A DNA stretch of 64,000 bases from Amycolatopsis acididurans (GTDB lineage: Bacteria; Actinomycetota; Actinomycetes; Mycobacteriales; Pseudonocardiaceae), in contig NZ_JAAXLS010000026.1 of assembly GCF_012328925.1 (NCBI RefSeq), positions 1-64,000 of the forward strand, in the 5' to 3' direction. Both the position numbers and the translations under genes were made by a program. Of the stretch, positions 50,857 to 57,486 are shown in pieces (position 1 is the stretch's first letter; every line of letters starts with the position of its first letter). A model generated the notes under the pieces. The model was not told the origin of the DNA and searched no databases. It worked only from the letters and a program-made list of their open reading frames with translations.

Positions 50857-51816
50857 GTGCAGAGCACACACGACGAAGTGGACATCAAGCTCACGGTGAC
50901 GCGCAGGGAGACGCTCGCGGACGACGTGGTCCGCCTGCACCTGAGCGATCCGGGCGGCGCGCCGCTGCCGGCGTGGCGTCCCGGCGCGCATGTGGATCTG
51001 CAGTTGACCGAGGATCTCGTTCGCCAGTACTCGTTGTGCGGGGACCCGTCCGACACCGGCACCTGGCAGGTCGCGATCCTTCGTGAACCGGACAGCCGCG
51101 GCGGCTCGACCTTCGTCCACGACCAGCTGACCGAGGGCACTCAGGTCAGCGTGCGGGGACCGCGCAACCACTTCGAACTGCTTCCCGCGAAGAACTACCT
51201 GTTCATCGCCGGCGGCATCGGGATAACGCCGATCGTGCCGATGATCGGCGAGGTGGAGCGCTCCGGCGCCTCCTGGCAGCTGCTCTACGGCGGGCGGACC
51301 CGTTCGAGCATGGCTTTCCGTGACGAGCTCGCGACGCTTGGCGACCAGGTGCACATCCGGCCGCAGGACGAGACCGGCCTGCTCGACCTCGCCTGGCTGC
51401 TCGGCGAGCCCTGGGAGGACACCGCCATCTACTGCTGCGGACCCGAGCCGCTGCTGCAGGCCGTGGAAGCGGCCAGCCAGGGATGGCCACCGGGCAGTCT
51501 GCACGTCGAGCGCTTCACCCCGAAGGAGCTGGGCGAACCGGTGCGACGGCAGTCGTTCGAGGTCGAGCTGAGCCAGTCGGACCGGGTGCTGACCGTGCCA
51601 CCGGAGAAGTCCATTCTCGAGGTGCTCGAAGAAGCCGGCGTCGACGTGCCGTCCTCGTGCCAGGAAGGCACGTGCGGCACCTGCGAAACCGTCGTACTCG
51701 GCGGCGAACCCGATCACCGGGACTCCTTGCTCACACCTGAAGAGCAGGAGGCGAACGAAACGATGATGATCTGCGTTTCGCGCGCGAAGTGCGCTCGCCT
51801 GCTCCTCGATCTCTGA
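50857..51816 (+). CDS. phthalate-dioxygenase-reductase-type flavoprotein with fused 2Fe-2S ferredoxin
   Basis: The 319-residue protein joins an FMN/FAD domain (VRQYSLCGDPSDTGTWQVAI), an NAD domain (FIAGGIGITPIVPM and IYCCGPEPLLQAVEA) and a C-terminal plant-type [2Fe-2S] domain with cysteines in SSCQEGTCGTCETV and MMICVSRAK. Such VanB/PDR-type reductases feed Rieske oxygenases or P450s. GTG 50857 follows GGAGGA. The nearest candidates are the P450s of the island and the Rieske protein at 62216-63405. It is divergent from the large operon, sharing site D. Confidence 0.87.
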   Translation: MQSTHDEVDIKLTVTRRETLADDVVRLHLSDPGGAPLPAWRPGAHVDLQLTEDLVRQYSLCGDPSDTGTWQVAILREPDSRGGSTFVHDQLTEGTQVSVRGPRNHFELLPAKNYLFIAGGIGITPIVPMIGEVERSGASWQLLYGGRTRSSMAFRDELATLGDQVHIRPQDETGLLDLAWLLGEPWEDTAIYCCGPEPLLQAVEAASQGWPPGSLHVERFTPKELGEPVRRQSFEVELSQSDRVLTVPPEKSILEVLEEAGVDVPSSCQEGTCGTCETVVLGGEPDHRDSLLTPEEQEANETMMICVSRAKCARLLLDL

Positions 51817-51823
51817 CTTTGCC

Positions 51824-51842
51824 TAACGGACAGTGTCCGTTA
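51824..51842. promoter_or_regulatory. TetR-type operator 1 (before the MHS transporter)
   Basis: TAACGGACAGTGTCCGTTA is a perfect palindrome with 9-bp arms and one central base. It starts eight bases after the reductase stop and runs into TACGAT (51841-51846), a likely -10 box. An identical copy precedes the TetR gene, so the TetR protein probably represses the transporter. Confidence 0.8.
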
Positions 51843-51901
51843 CGATGGGCTCCAGCGCAATGGGCCCGGCAAGAAACCTCGCCCACCGAAATGGAGCAAC
51901 G

Positions 51902-53236
51902 ATGCCCCAGCAGCTCGACGTGTCCCCCGGCGACGAAAGACGCGCGCGACGCAAGGCGGCGACCGCCGGATTTTTCGGTTCCGTGCTGGAGTACTACGAC
52001 TTCAGCCTCTACGCGACGGCGGCCGCGACCGTCTTCCCCACCGTGTTCTTCCCCGGCTCGTCCACCCTGCTGTCCGCGCTGCAGTCGGTCGCGACGTTCA
52101 GCATCGCCTTCCTGGTCCGCCCCGTCGCCGGAGCCTTTCTCGGCAGCATCGGCGACCGCTTCGGCAGGCGGCGCGTCCTGGTCTTCACTCTCCTGACCAT
52201 GGGGATCGCCACGGCGTGCGTCGGCCTGATTCCCGGATACTCGACGATCGGCTGGCTCGCACCGCTTCTGCTTGTGCTGTCGCGGATCACGCAGGGCATC
52301 GGGGCCAGCGGCGAATTCGGCGGCGCCACGCTCGTCGCGGTGGAGTTCGCACCGGACCGGCGGCGCGGCCTGCTCGGTTCACTGCCCGCGGCCGGCGCCT
52401 CGTTCGGCGGGATGCTCGGCACGCTGGCCATGCTGGCCATGTCGGCGCTGCTCACCTCCGCCCAGTTCCTGAACTGGGGCTGGCGCGTTCCGTTCCTGCT
52501 CAGTCTCGTACTCGTCGCCTATGGATCGTGGCTGCGACTCCGCCTGCCGGAGACGCCCAGTTTCCGCACCCTGGAGCACAAGGCCCGGACGCCCCTGCGG
52601 GATATCGTGCGCCGCACGCCCGGCTCGGTGCTGGCGATCATCGCGATCGTCACCGCGCAGACCGGGTTCGGCTATTTCTATCTCGTGTTCGTGGTCTCCT
52701 ACGCGGGAAGCCACATCGGACTGTCGCGCGACGACACGTTTCTCGGGCTCGTCATCGCACAGGTGTCCTGCGGCCTGCTGATCCCCGTTTTCGGCTGGCT
52801 TTCCGACATCCTGGGTCGGCGCGTCGTGATCACGATCGGCCTGGTCGCATCGGGCGCGCTGGCGTTTCCCGGCTTCGGTCTCATCCAGCCCGGCTGGCCG
52901 GCCGGCCTGTGGCTGGCGATGTTCCTCGGCAACGGCGTCGCCGCCTCCGCCATCGTCGCACCCGCCGGACCACTGGTCACCGAACTCTTCCCGGCCCAGT
53001 ACCGGTACAGCGGGATGGGCCTGGCCCGCGAGTTCGGCAACATGCTCGGCGCAGCCTGCATTCCGCTGCTGGCAGTGCGTCTGTCCTATTCGAACAACCC
53101 GGCCACGGCCGTCGGCCTCATGCTCGTGGTACTGGCGGCACTGGGACTCGGCGGCGTCGCGCTGGCTTCGGTGCGCCGGCGCACCGAAGAACTTCTTCCC
53201 GCCGGCGACACCGCGCAGAAGGAGTCAAGTATCTAA
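51902..53236 (+). CDS. MHS-family (MFS) metabolite:proton symporter
   Basis: The 444-residue protein has about 12 membrane helices and the MFS motif GSIGDRFGRRRVLVFTLL after helix 2-3. TAGFFGSVLEYYDFSLYATA at the N-terminus and the GASGEFGGATLVAVEFAPDR loop are typical of the metabolite:H+ symporter group, which takes up organic acids such as shikimate, citrate or aromatic and alicyclic acids. ATG 51902 follows GGAG. A TetR operator lies 60 bp upstream. It is the likely importer for the island's substrate. Confidence 0.85.
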   Translation: MPQQLDVSPGDERRARRKAATAGFFGSVLEYYDFSLYATAAATVFPTVFFPGSSTLLSALQSVATFSIAFLVRPVAGAFLGSIGDRFGRRRVLVFTLLTMGIATACVGLIPGYSTIGWLAPLLLVLSRITQGIGASGEFGGATLVAVEFAPDRRRGLLGSLPAAGASFGGMLGTLAMLAMSALLTSAQFLNWGWRVPFLLSLVLVAYGSWLRLRLPETPSFRTLEHKARTPLRDIVRRTPGSVLAIIAIVTAQTGFGYFYLVFVVSYAGSHIGLSRDDTFLGLVIAQVSCGLLIPVFGWLSDILGRRVVITIGLVASGALAFPGFGLIQPGWPAGLWLAMFLGNGVAASAIVAPAGPLVTELFPAQYRYSGMGLAREFGNMLGAACIPLLAVRLSYSNNPATAVGLMLVVLAALGLGGVALASVRRRTEELLPAGDTAQKESSI

Positions 53237-53248
53237 TCTTTATAAAGA
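53237..53248. promoter_or_regulatory. AT-rich operator-like site E (before the secreted propeller)
   Basis: TCTTTATAAAGA is a perfect 12-bp palindrome inside TAATCTTTATAAAGA (53234-53248), just after the transporter stop. TAGCGT at 53258-53263 is a possible -10. It shares the TAATCTT half-site with sites A and D. Confidence 0.5.
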
Positions 53249-53340
53249 CAGCTGTGATAGCGTGCGCCTCGGTCGGGGGTCCACATCAGACACCAGACAG
53301 CGAAATCCATGTCAACGAAGCCACTGGAAGGACGTTCGCA

Positions 53341-54504
53341 GTGCGACGTGCTACGAAGAAACGCAGAATAGCCACGACATTGGCATGTACCGCCATCGCC
53401 GTCGGTGCCGTCACCATGCCGCTGTCGGCGTCCGCGGACACGGGCGTGGTCAACGGCGCCGGCCCCATCAAGGAGTTCGCCCCGTTCCCGACGCCGTTGA
53501 GTTACCCCTGCGAGGTCATCTCCGACAACCAGGGCATCCTGTGGTCGGACCAGTTCGTCGGCAACAGCTACGGTCGCGTCGACCCGAACACCGGCGCGGT
53601 CAGCCAGGTGCCGCTACCGAACCTGCTCGGCCTGCCGGGCGGTCAGAACAAGGGCCCGGACGGCACCATCTGGTTCGTCGAGGCGACGGGCAACGGGCTG
53701 GGCCACCTCGACCCGGCCACCCAGAAGATCGAGACGATCCCGTTCCCGTGGGGCAACATCGGTCCCGTCACCGTGCCCACCGTCGGCTCGATCAACACGG
53801 GCCTCGGCGTCCCGTTCGACGACAGCTTCGGCAAGGACGGCAAGCTGTACTTCGCCTCGATCGGGCTCAACTACATCGGCAGCTACGACACCCAGACCGG
53901 TCAGTGGGAGCAGTGGCCCATCACGACGCCGCTGTCCGGGCCGATCGCGATGGAGAAGGGCCCTGGCAACACGATCGCGATCGCCGAGGGCACGGGCAAC
54001 AAGATCGGCCTGTTCGACGTCTACACGCACAAGCTGACCGAGTATCCGATCCCGACGCCCGCGTCGCTTCCCGGCGGGCTCGAGGTTTCGCCGGACGACC
54101 AGTACCTCTACTTCGGTGAGACGCTCGGCAACAAGATCGGCCGCCTGGACTTCGCGACCGGCGAGATCAAGGAGTACGACCTGCTCGCGCTGCGCAACGG
54201 GCTGCCGAGCAACGTCGGGACGGGCAATCCGCTGCCCAACCCGGGTCAGCTCCGGTTCGGCAGCGACGGCAAGCTCTACATCATGCAGGGCACGTTCACC
54301 GGCGGCAACCAGGTGGGCCAGCTGGACGTGAACACCTCGGAGTACCACGAACTGAACACGCCGACCGCCTACTCGTCGCCGTGCGACCTGAACAACACGG
54401 TGCCGGGCAAGATCTACTTCGGCGAGTTCACCGGCAACCGGATCGGGTACTTCGACATCCCGGTCACGACCGACATCAGCAACACGTTCCCCGTGTTCGG
54501 CTGA
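53341..54504 (+). CDS. secreted seven-bladed beta-propeller (streptogramin-lyase-like)
   Basis: The 387-residue protein has an N-terminal signal peptide (RRATKKRRIATTLACTAIAV and a cleavage site after PLSASA). The mature part holds seven repeats of the form GN-x-x-G-x-x-D-x-x-T, for example GNSYGRVDPNT, GNGLGHLDPAT, GNKIGLFDVYT, GNKIGRLDFAT, GNQVGQLDVNT and GNRIGYFDIP. This is the fold of virginiamycin B lyase and SMP-30-like lactonases. Whether it is enzymatic is not clear. GTG 53341 follows GGAAGG. It is flanked by operator-like site E and a strong terminator and lies in the catabolic island. Confidence 0.78.
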   Translation: MRRATKKRRIATTLACTAIAVGAVTMPLSASADTGVVNGAGPIKEFAPFPTPLSYPCEVISDNQGILWSDQFVGNSYGRVDPNTGAVSQVPLPNLLGLPGGQNKGPDGTIWFVEATGNGLGHLDPATQKIETIPFPWGNIGPVTVPTVGSINTGLGVPFDDSFGKDGKLYFASIGLNYIGSYDTQTGQWEQWPITTPLSGPIAMEKGPGNTIAIAEGTGNKIGLFDVYTHKLTEYPIPTPASLPGGLEVSPDDQYLYFGETLGNKIGRLDFATGEIKEYDLLALRNGLPSNVGTGNPLPNPGQLRFGSDGKLYIMQGTFTGGNQVGQLDVNTSEYHELNTPTAYSSPCDLNNTVPGKIYFGEFTGNRIGYFDIPVTTDISNTFPVFG

Positions 54505-54518
54505 TCATCCTCCGGTCA

Positions 54519-54553
54519 GGGCCGGTTCCGGGTAATCTACCCGGAACCGGCCC
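54519..54553 (+). terminator. strong intrinsic terminator
   Basis: GGGCCGGTTCCGGGTA (54519-54534) and its complement at 54538-54553 form a perfect 16-bp stem with a 3-base loop, followed by ATTTTTG. It ends the propeller transcript. Confidence 0.85.
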
Positions 54554-54572
54554 ATTTTTGTTACTCTCATCC

Positions 54573-54591
54573 TAACGGACAGTGTCCGTTA
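54573..54591. promoter_or_regulatory. TetR-type operator 2 (autoregulatory)
   Basis: TAACGGACAGTGTCCGTTA, identical to operator 1, lies 6 bases before the TATACT -10 box of the TetR gene and would cover its -35 region. Confidence 0.8.
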
Positions 54592-54597
54592 GAGGTA

Positions 54598-54603
54598 TAT
54601 ACT
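54598..54603 (+). promoter_or_regulatory. -10 box of the TetR gene (leaderless)
   Basis: TATACT lies 6 bases before GTG 54610, which decides that start over the GTG at 54604 directly next to the box. Confidence 0.55.
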
Positions 54604-54609
54604 GTGGCC

Positions 54610-55242
54610 GTGCCACACGAGAGGGAACCACAGGCCGACCTGCGCGACCGCATGGGCTCCAGCGCGGACGTTCGTGCCCAGCGCACTCGTGAGCGGCTGG
54701 TGACAGCCTTCGAGGAGCTGGCCGCGGAGGGCGCGACCGACATCAAGGTCAAGGACGTCGTCACCAGGGCCGGCGTGAACCGCACGTCGTTCTACGCCCA
54801 CTTCTCCGGCGTGGACGCGCTGGCGATGGCGGCGATGACCGACTACTTCGAAGCGGTCGGGCTGACCGACGCCGCGCACCGTCTCGACGACCCGTACAAG
54901 ACGAGCCTCGAATCGCTGCAGGACGTCATCGAGTTCATCGCGGACCGGGCGACCTTCTACGAGCGGCTGCTCAGTTCCGAGAGCACGCCGTTCTTCTCCG
55001 CCGTCGAGGACGCGTTCACCGAACGGAACCGGGTGACCCTGCGCGGCATCAAGACCCTTCCGGACAGCGTCGACATCGACACCGCCGCCCGGTACGTGGC
55101 GGCGGGCGTGATGGGCGTGATCGCCCAATGGCTTCGTGGCGGCCGCACCGAAAGCGCGGCGGTGCTCGCGGCACGCCTGCGTGATCTGCTTCCGCCGTAC
55201 CTCACGGGCGGCGGGGGCGAAGACCGGTCCGGCCACAACTAG
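54610..55242 (+). CDS. TetR-family transcriptional regulator
   Basis: The 210-residue protein has a TetR N-terminal DNA-binding domain (RAQRTRERLVTAFEELAAEG, then HTH IKVKDVVTRAGVNRTSFYAH) and a helical ligand domain with a TetR_C-type end (RYVAAGVMGVIAQWLRGGRT). It probably binds the palindrome in front of its own gene and the MHS transporter. GTG 54610 is chosen from the -10 box. An SDR gene follows 95 bp later. The inducer is likely a pathway metabolite; this is inference. Confidence 0.87.
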   Translation: MPHEREPQADLRDRMGSSADVRAQRTRERLVTAFEELAAEGATDIKVKDVVTRAGVNRTSFYAHFSGVDALAMAAMTDYFEAVGLTDAAHRLDDPYKTSLESLQDVIEFIADRATFYERLLSSESTPFFSAVEDAFTERNRVTLRGIKTLPDSVDIDTAARYVAAGVMGVIAQWLRGGRTESAAVLAARLRDLLPPYLTGGGGEDRSGHN

Positions 55243-55337
55243 GCGGACACGGTCCGCAGCCGACAGGCCGGTACAAACCCGTTTCCGCCGTGGCTGTGGC
55301 CGCATCGGTACCGAACGGCACAGTAAGGAGTTTCGCA

Positions 55338-56093
55338 ATGGGCCGGCTGAACACTGTGGTCGCCATCGTCACCGGCGGTGCGCGCGGCATGGGCGCCTCG
55401 CACGTGCGCGGTCTCGTCGCCGAGGGCGCGCGCGTCGTGATCGGCGACGTACTCGACGACGAGGGCAAGGCGCTCGCCGACGAACTCGGGAAGTCCGCCG
55501 CCTTCGTGCACCTCGATGTCACCGACGACCAGTCCTGGAAGGACGCCGTCGCGGCGACCGAGGAGACCTTCGGCCCGGTGGACGCGCTCATCAACAACGC
55601 CGGGGTCGTGCAGTGGAAACCGTGGCTGAAGACCAGCACGGCGGAGTTCACCCGGGTGCTGAACATCAACCTGACCGCCCAGTTCATCGGGATCCGCGAG
55701 GTCGTCCCGTCGATGGTCAAGACGGGGCACGGGGGCGTGATCGTGAACGTGTCCTCCACCGCGGGCCTGCAGGGATTCGCGGCCGAACCCGCTTACGTGG
55801 CCTCGAAATGGGGCGTGCGGGGTCTGACCAAGGCGGCCGCGCTGGAGTTCGCGCCGCAGGGAATCAGGATCGTGTCCGTGCACCCGGGCGTCGTGGAAAC
55901 CCCGATGACGACCGACGTCACCGAAGACTCCTACGACCAGCAGCCGATTCCACGCAAGGGCCGCACCGCCGAGGTCACCGCGCTGATGACCTACCTCATC
56001 GCGGACGCGACCTACAGCACCGGCTCGGAATTCGTCATCGACGGCGGCGCCGTGCTCGGCCCCGTCGTGCCGGTACCGCTCGAAGCGGACTGA
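55338..56093 (+). CDS. SDR oxidoreductase similar to 3-alpha/20-beta-hydroxysteroid dehydrogenases
   Basis: The 251-residue classical SDR has VTGGARGMGASHVRGLVAEG, NNAGVVQWKPW, the catalytic Ser in NVSSTAGLQGF, Tyr-Lys in PAYVASKWGVRGLTK and HPGVVETPMT. The GGARGMGASHVR and YSTGSEFVIDGGAV segments resemble mycobacterial FabG3, a 3-alpha,20-beta-hydroxysteroid dehydrogenase, and related enzymes. ATG 55338 follows AAGGAG. It lies downstream of TetR. The resemblance supports but does not prove a steroid-like substrate. Confidence 0.83.
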   Translation: MGRLNTVVAIVTGGARGMGASHVRGLVAEGARVVIGDVLDDEGKALADELGKSAAFVHLDVTDDQSWKDAVAATEETFGPVDALINNAGVVQWKPWLKTSTAEFTRVLNINLTAQFIGIREVVPSMVKTGHGGVIVNVSSTAGLQGFAAEPAYVASKWGVRGLTKAAALEFAPQGIRIVSVHPGVVETPMTTDVTEDSYDQQPIPRKGRTAEVTALMTYLIADATYSTGSEFVIDGGAVLGPVVPVPLEAD

Positions 56094-56096
56094 CCG

Positions 56097-56690
56097 CTAC
56101 ATCGACATCGCCGCGGTCATGACGTGTTCCAGGAGCCGCACCAGAACCGTCTTCGCCGAGTCGCGGTCGCGCACGTCGCACAGTTGCACCGGGACGTGCG
56201 GGTCGAGGTCGAGCGCGCCGCGCACCTCGTCCTCGTCGTAGACATCGGCGCCGGCGAAGCAGTTCACGCCGACGAGGAACGGGATCTTCCTGGACTCGAA
56301 GAAATCGACCGCGCCGAAACAGTCCTCGAGCCTGCGGGTGTCGGCCAGCACCACCGCGCCGAGCGCCCCCAGCGACAGTTCCTTCCACATGAACCAGAAC
56401 CGGTCCTGTCCGGGCGTGCCGAACAGGTACATCACGACCTGCGGGTTGATCGTGATCCGGCCGAAGTCCAGCGCCACCGTCGTCGTGGTCTTGCCTTCCA
56501 CGCCGGTCAGATCGTCGATCCCGGCACCGAGCTCGGTGAGGCTTTCCTCGGTGCGCAACGGCGGAATCTCACTGACCGTGGACACCATCGTCGTCTTACC
56601 GACGCCGAATCCCCCGGCGATGAGCAGTTTCACCGCCCGCACACCGTTCAGCCCGGGCGCCAGCCCACCGTCAGAGTCTGCGTACACCAT
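56097..56690 (-). CDS. conservon GTP-binding protein (CvnD-like)
   Basis: The 197-residue small GTPase of the actinobacterial conservon type has Walker A in LLIAGGFGVGKTTMVSTV, the switch region TTTTVALDFGRITI, and FGTPGQDRFWFMW (the DxxG position reads GTPG, as in this family), then VLADTRRLEDCF. Conservons couple a sensor kinase-like protein, a roadblock protein, a DUF742 protein and this GTPase in membrane-linked signalling. It is last in the operon and overlaps the DUF742 gene by 20 bp. Confidence 0.87.
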   Translation of the reverse strand: MVYADSDGGLAPGLNGVRAVKLLIAGGFGVGKTTMVSTVSEIPPLRTEESLTELGAGIDDLTGVEGKTTTTVALDFGRITINPQVVMYLFGTPGQDRFWFMWKELSLGALGAVVLADTRRLEDCFGAVDFFESRKIPFLVGVNCFAGADVYDEDEVRGALDLDPHVPVQLCDVRDRDSAKTVLVRLLEHVMTAAMSM

Positions 56691-57051
56691 CGAGCACCGC
56701 CTGCAGCAGCTGCATATCGGGCCGGCCCTCGGCAGGAGGGGGCGGCGAACGGAAAATGAGATGACCCGAGTCGATCAGGTCGCTGACCAGCACCTTGACC
56801 GCGGCCACCAACAGGTTCAGCTGAGCCGCGATCTCGGCGATCGAGAGTGGCCTGCGCTGGCACATCCGCAGGATCGCGCCGTACTCCCGGTCGAGCGTCA
56901 TGGCCTCGGTCTCCGGCCGGACCGCCACGACGAGCGTGATGATGTCGAGATCATGCACGTTCTTCCCGGCACGCCCCCGCGTCACCGCGAACGGCCGGAC
57001 CAGCGGCCCAGGGTCTTCGACGGACCAGGAGTCGCTGCCGTCCTGCCTCAT
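56671..57051 (-). CDS. conservon DUF742 protein (CvnC-like)
   Basis: The 126-residue protein has the DUF742 winged-helix-like core (LVRPFAVTRGRAGKNVHDLD, REYGAILRMCQRRPLSIAEI, AAQLNLLVAAVKVLVSDLID, SGHLIFRSPPP). It is the third component of the conservon and probably bridges the roadblock protein and the GTPase. Start overlaps the roadblock gene's stop (ATGA). Confidence 0.87.
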   Translation of the reverse strand: MRQDGSDSWSVEDPGPLVRPFAVTRGRAGKNVHDLDIITLVVAVRPETEAMTLDREYGAILRMCQRRPLSIAEIAAQLNLLVAAVKVLVSDLIDSGHLIFRSPPPPAEGRPDMQLLQAVLDGVRRL

Positions 57052-57467
57052 GTCGTGTGCGGAGCTCGCGGGCCGGCCGACATCGCGTCACCGACCTTGC
57101 CGACCAGCACGTTCATCTCGTACGCGATCATGCCGAGATCCGCGGTCTCGGCCGCGAGCAGTGCCATGCACGCACCCTCACCGGCCTCGGTCACCACGAG
57201 GTAGCCGTATTCGAGCTCGACGACGGTCTGGTGCACCATGCCCTTGCCGAACTGGGTACTCACCCCGCGCGACAGGCTGCGAAACGCCGACGCCATCGCG
57301 GCGAGATGCTCGCCGTCGGCTCTGTTCAGCCCGCCGGAGCGGCCGAGCAACAGGCCGTCGGCGGAGAGCACCACCGCTCGCTCGGCCCCGACGAGCCTGC
57401 CGACCAGGTCGTCGAGCAGCCAGTTCAGCTCGCTGCCCGTGGCCGTGACCATCACATCGTCGTTCAT
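57048..57467 (-). CDS. conservon roadblock/LC7-domain protein (CvnB-like)
   Basis: The 139-residue roadblock/LC7 protein (LNWLLDDLVGRLVGAERAVV, LSADGLLLGRSGGLNRADGE, HLAAMASAFRSLSRGVSTQF, VELEYGYLVVTEAGEGACMA) is the family that acts as GTPase-activating or scaffold partners. It lies 19 bp after the sensor gene. Confidence 0.87.
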   Translation of the reverse strand: MNDDVMVTATGSELNWLLDDLVGRLVGAERAVVLSADGLLLGRSGGLNRADGEHLAAMASAFRSLSRGVSTQFGKGMVHQTVVELEYGYLVVTEAGEGACMALLAAETADLGMIAYEMNVLVGKVGDAMSAGPRAPHTT

Positions 57468-57486
57468 CTACGCGCCCCCATCGTGT

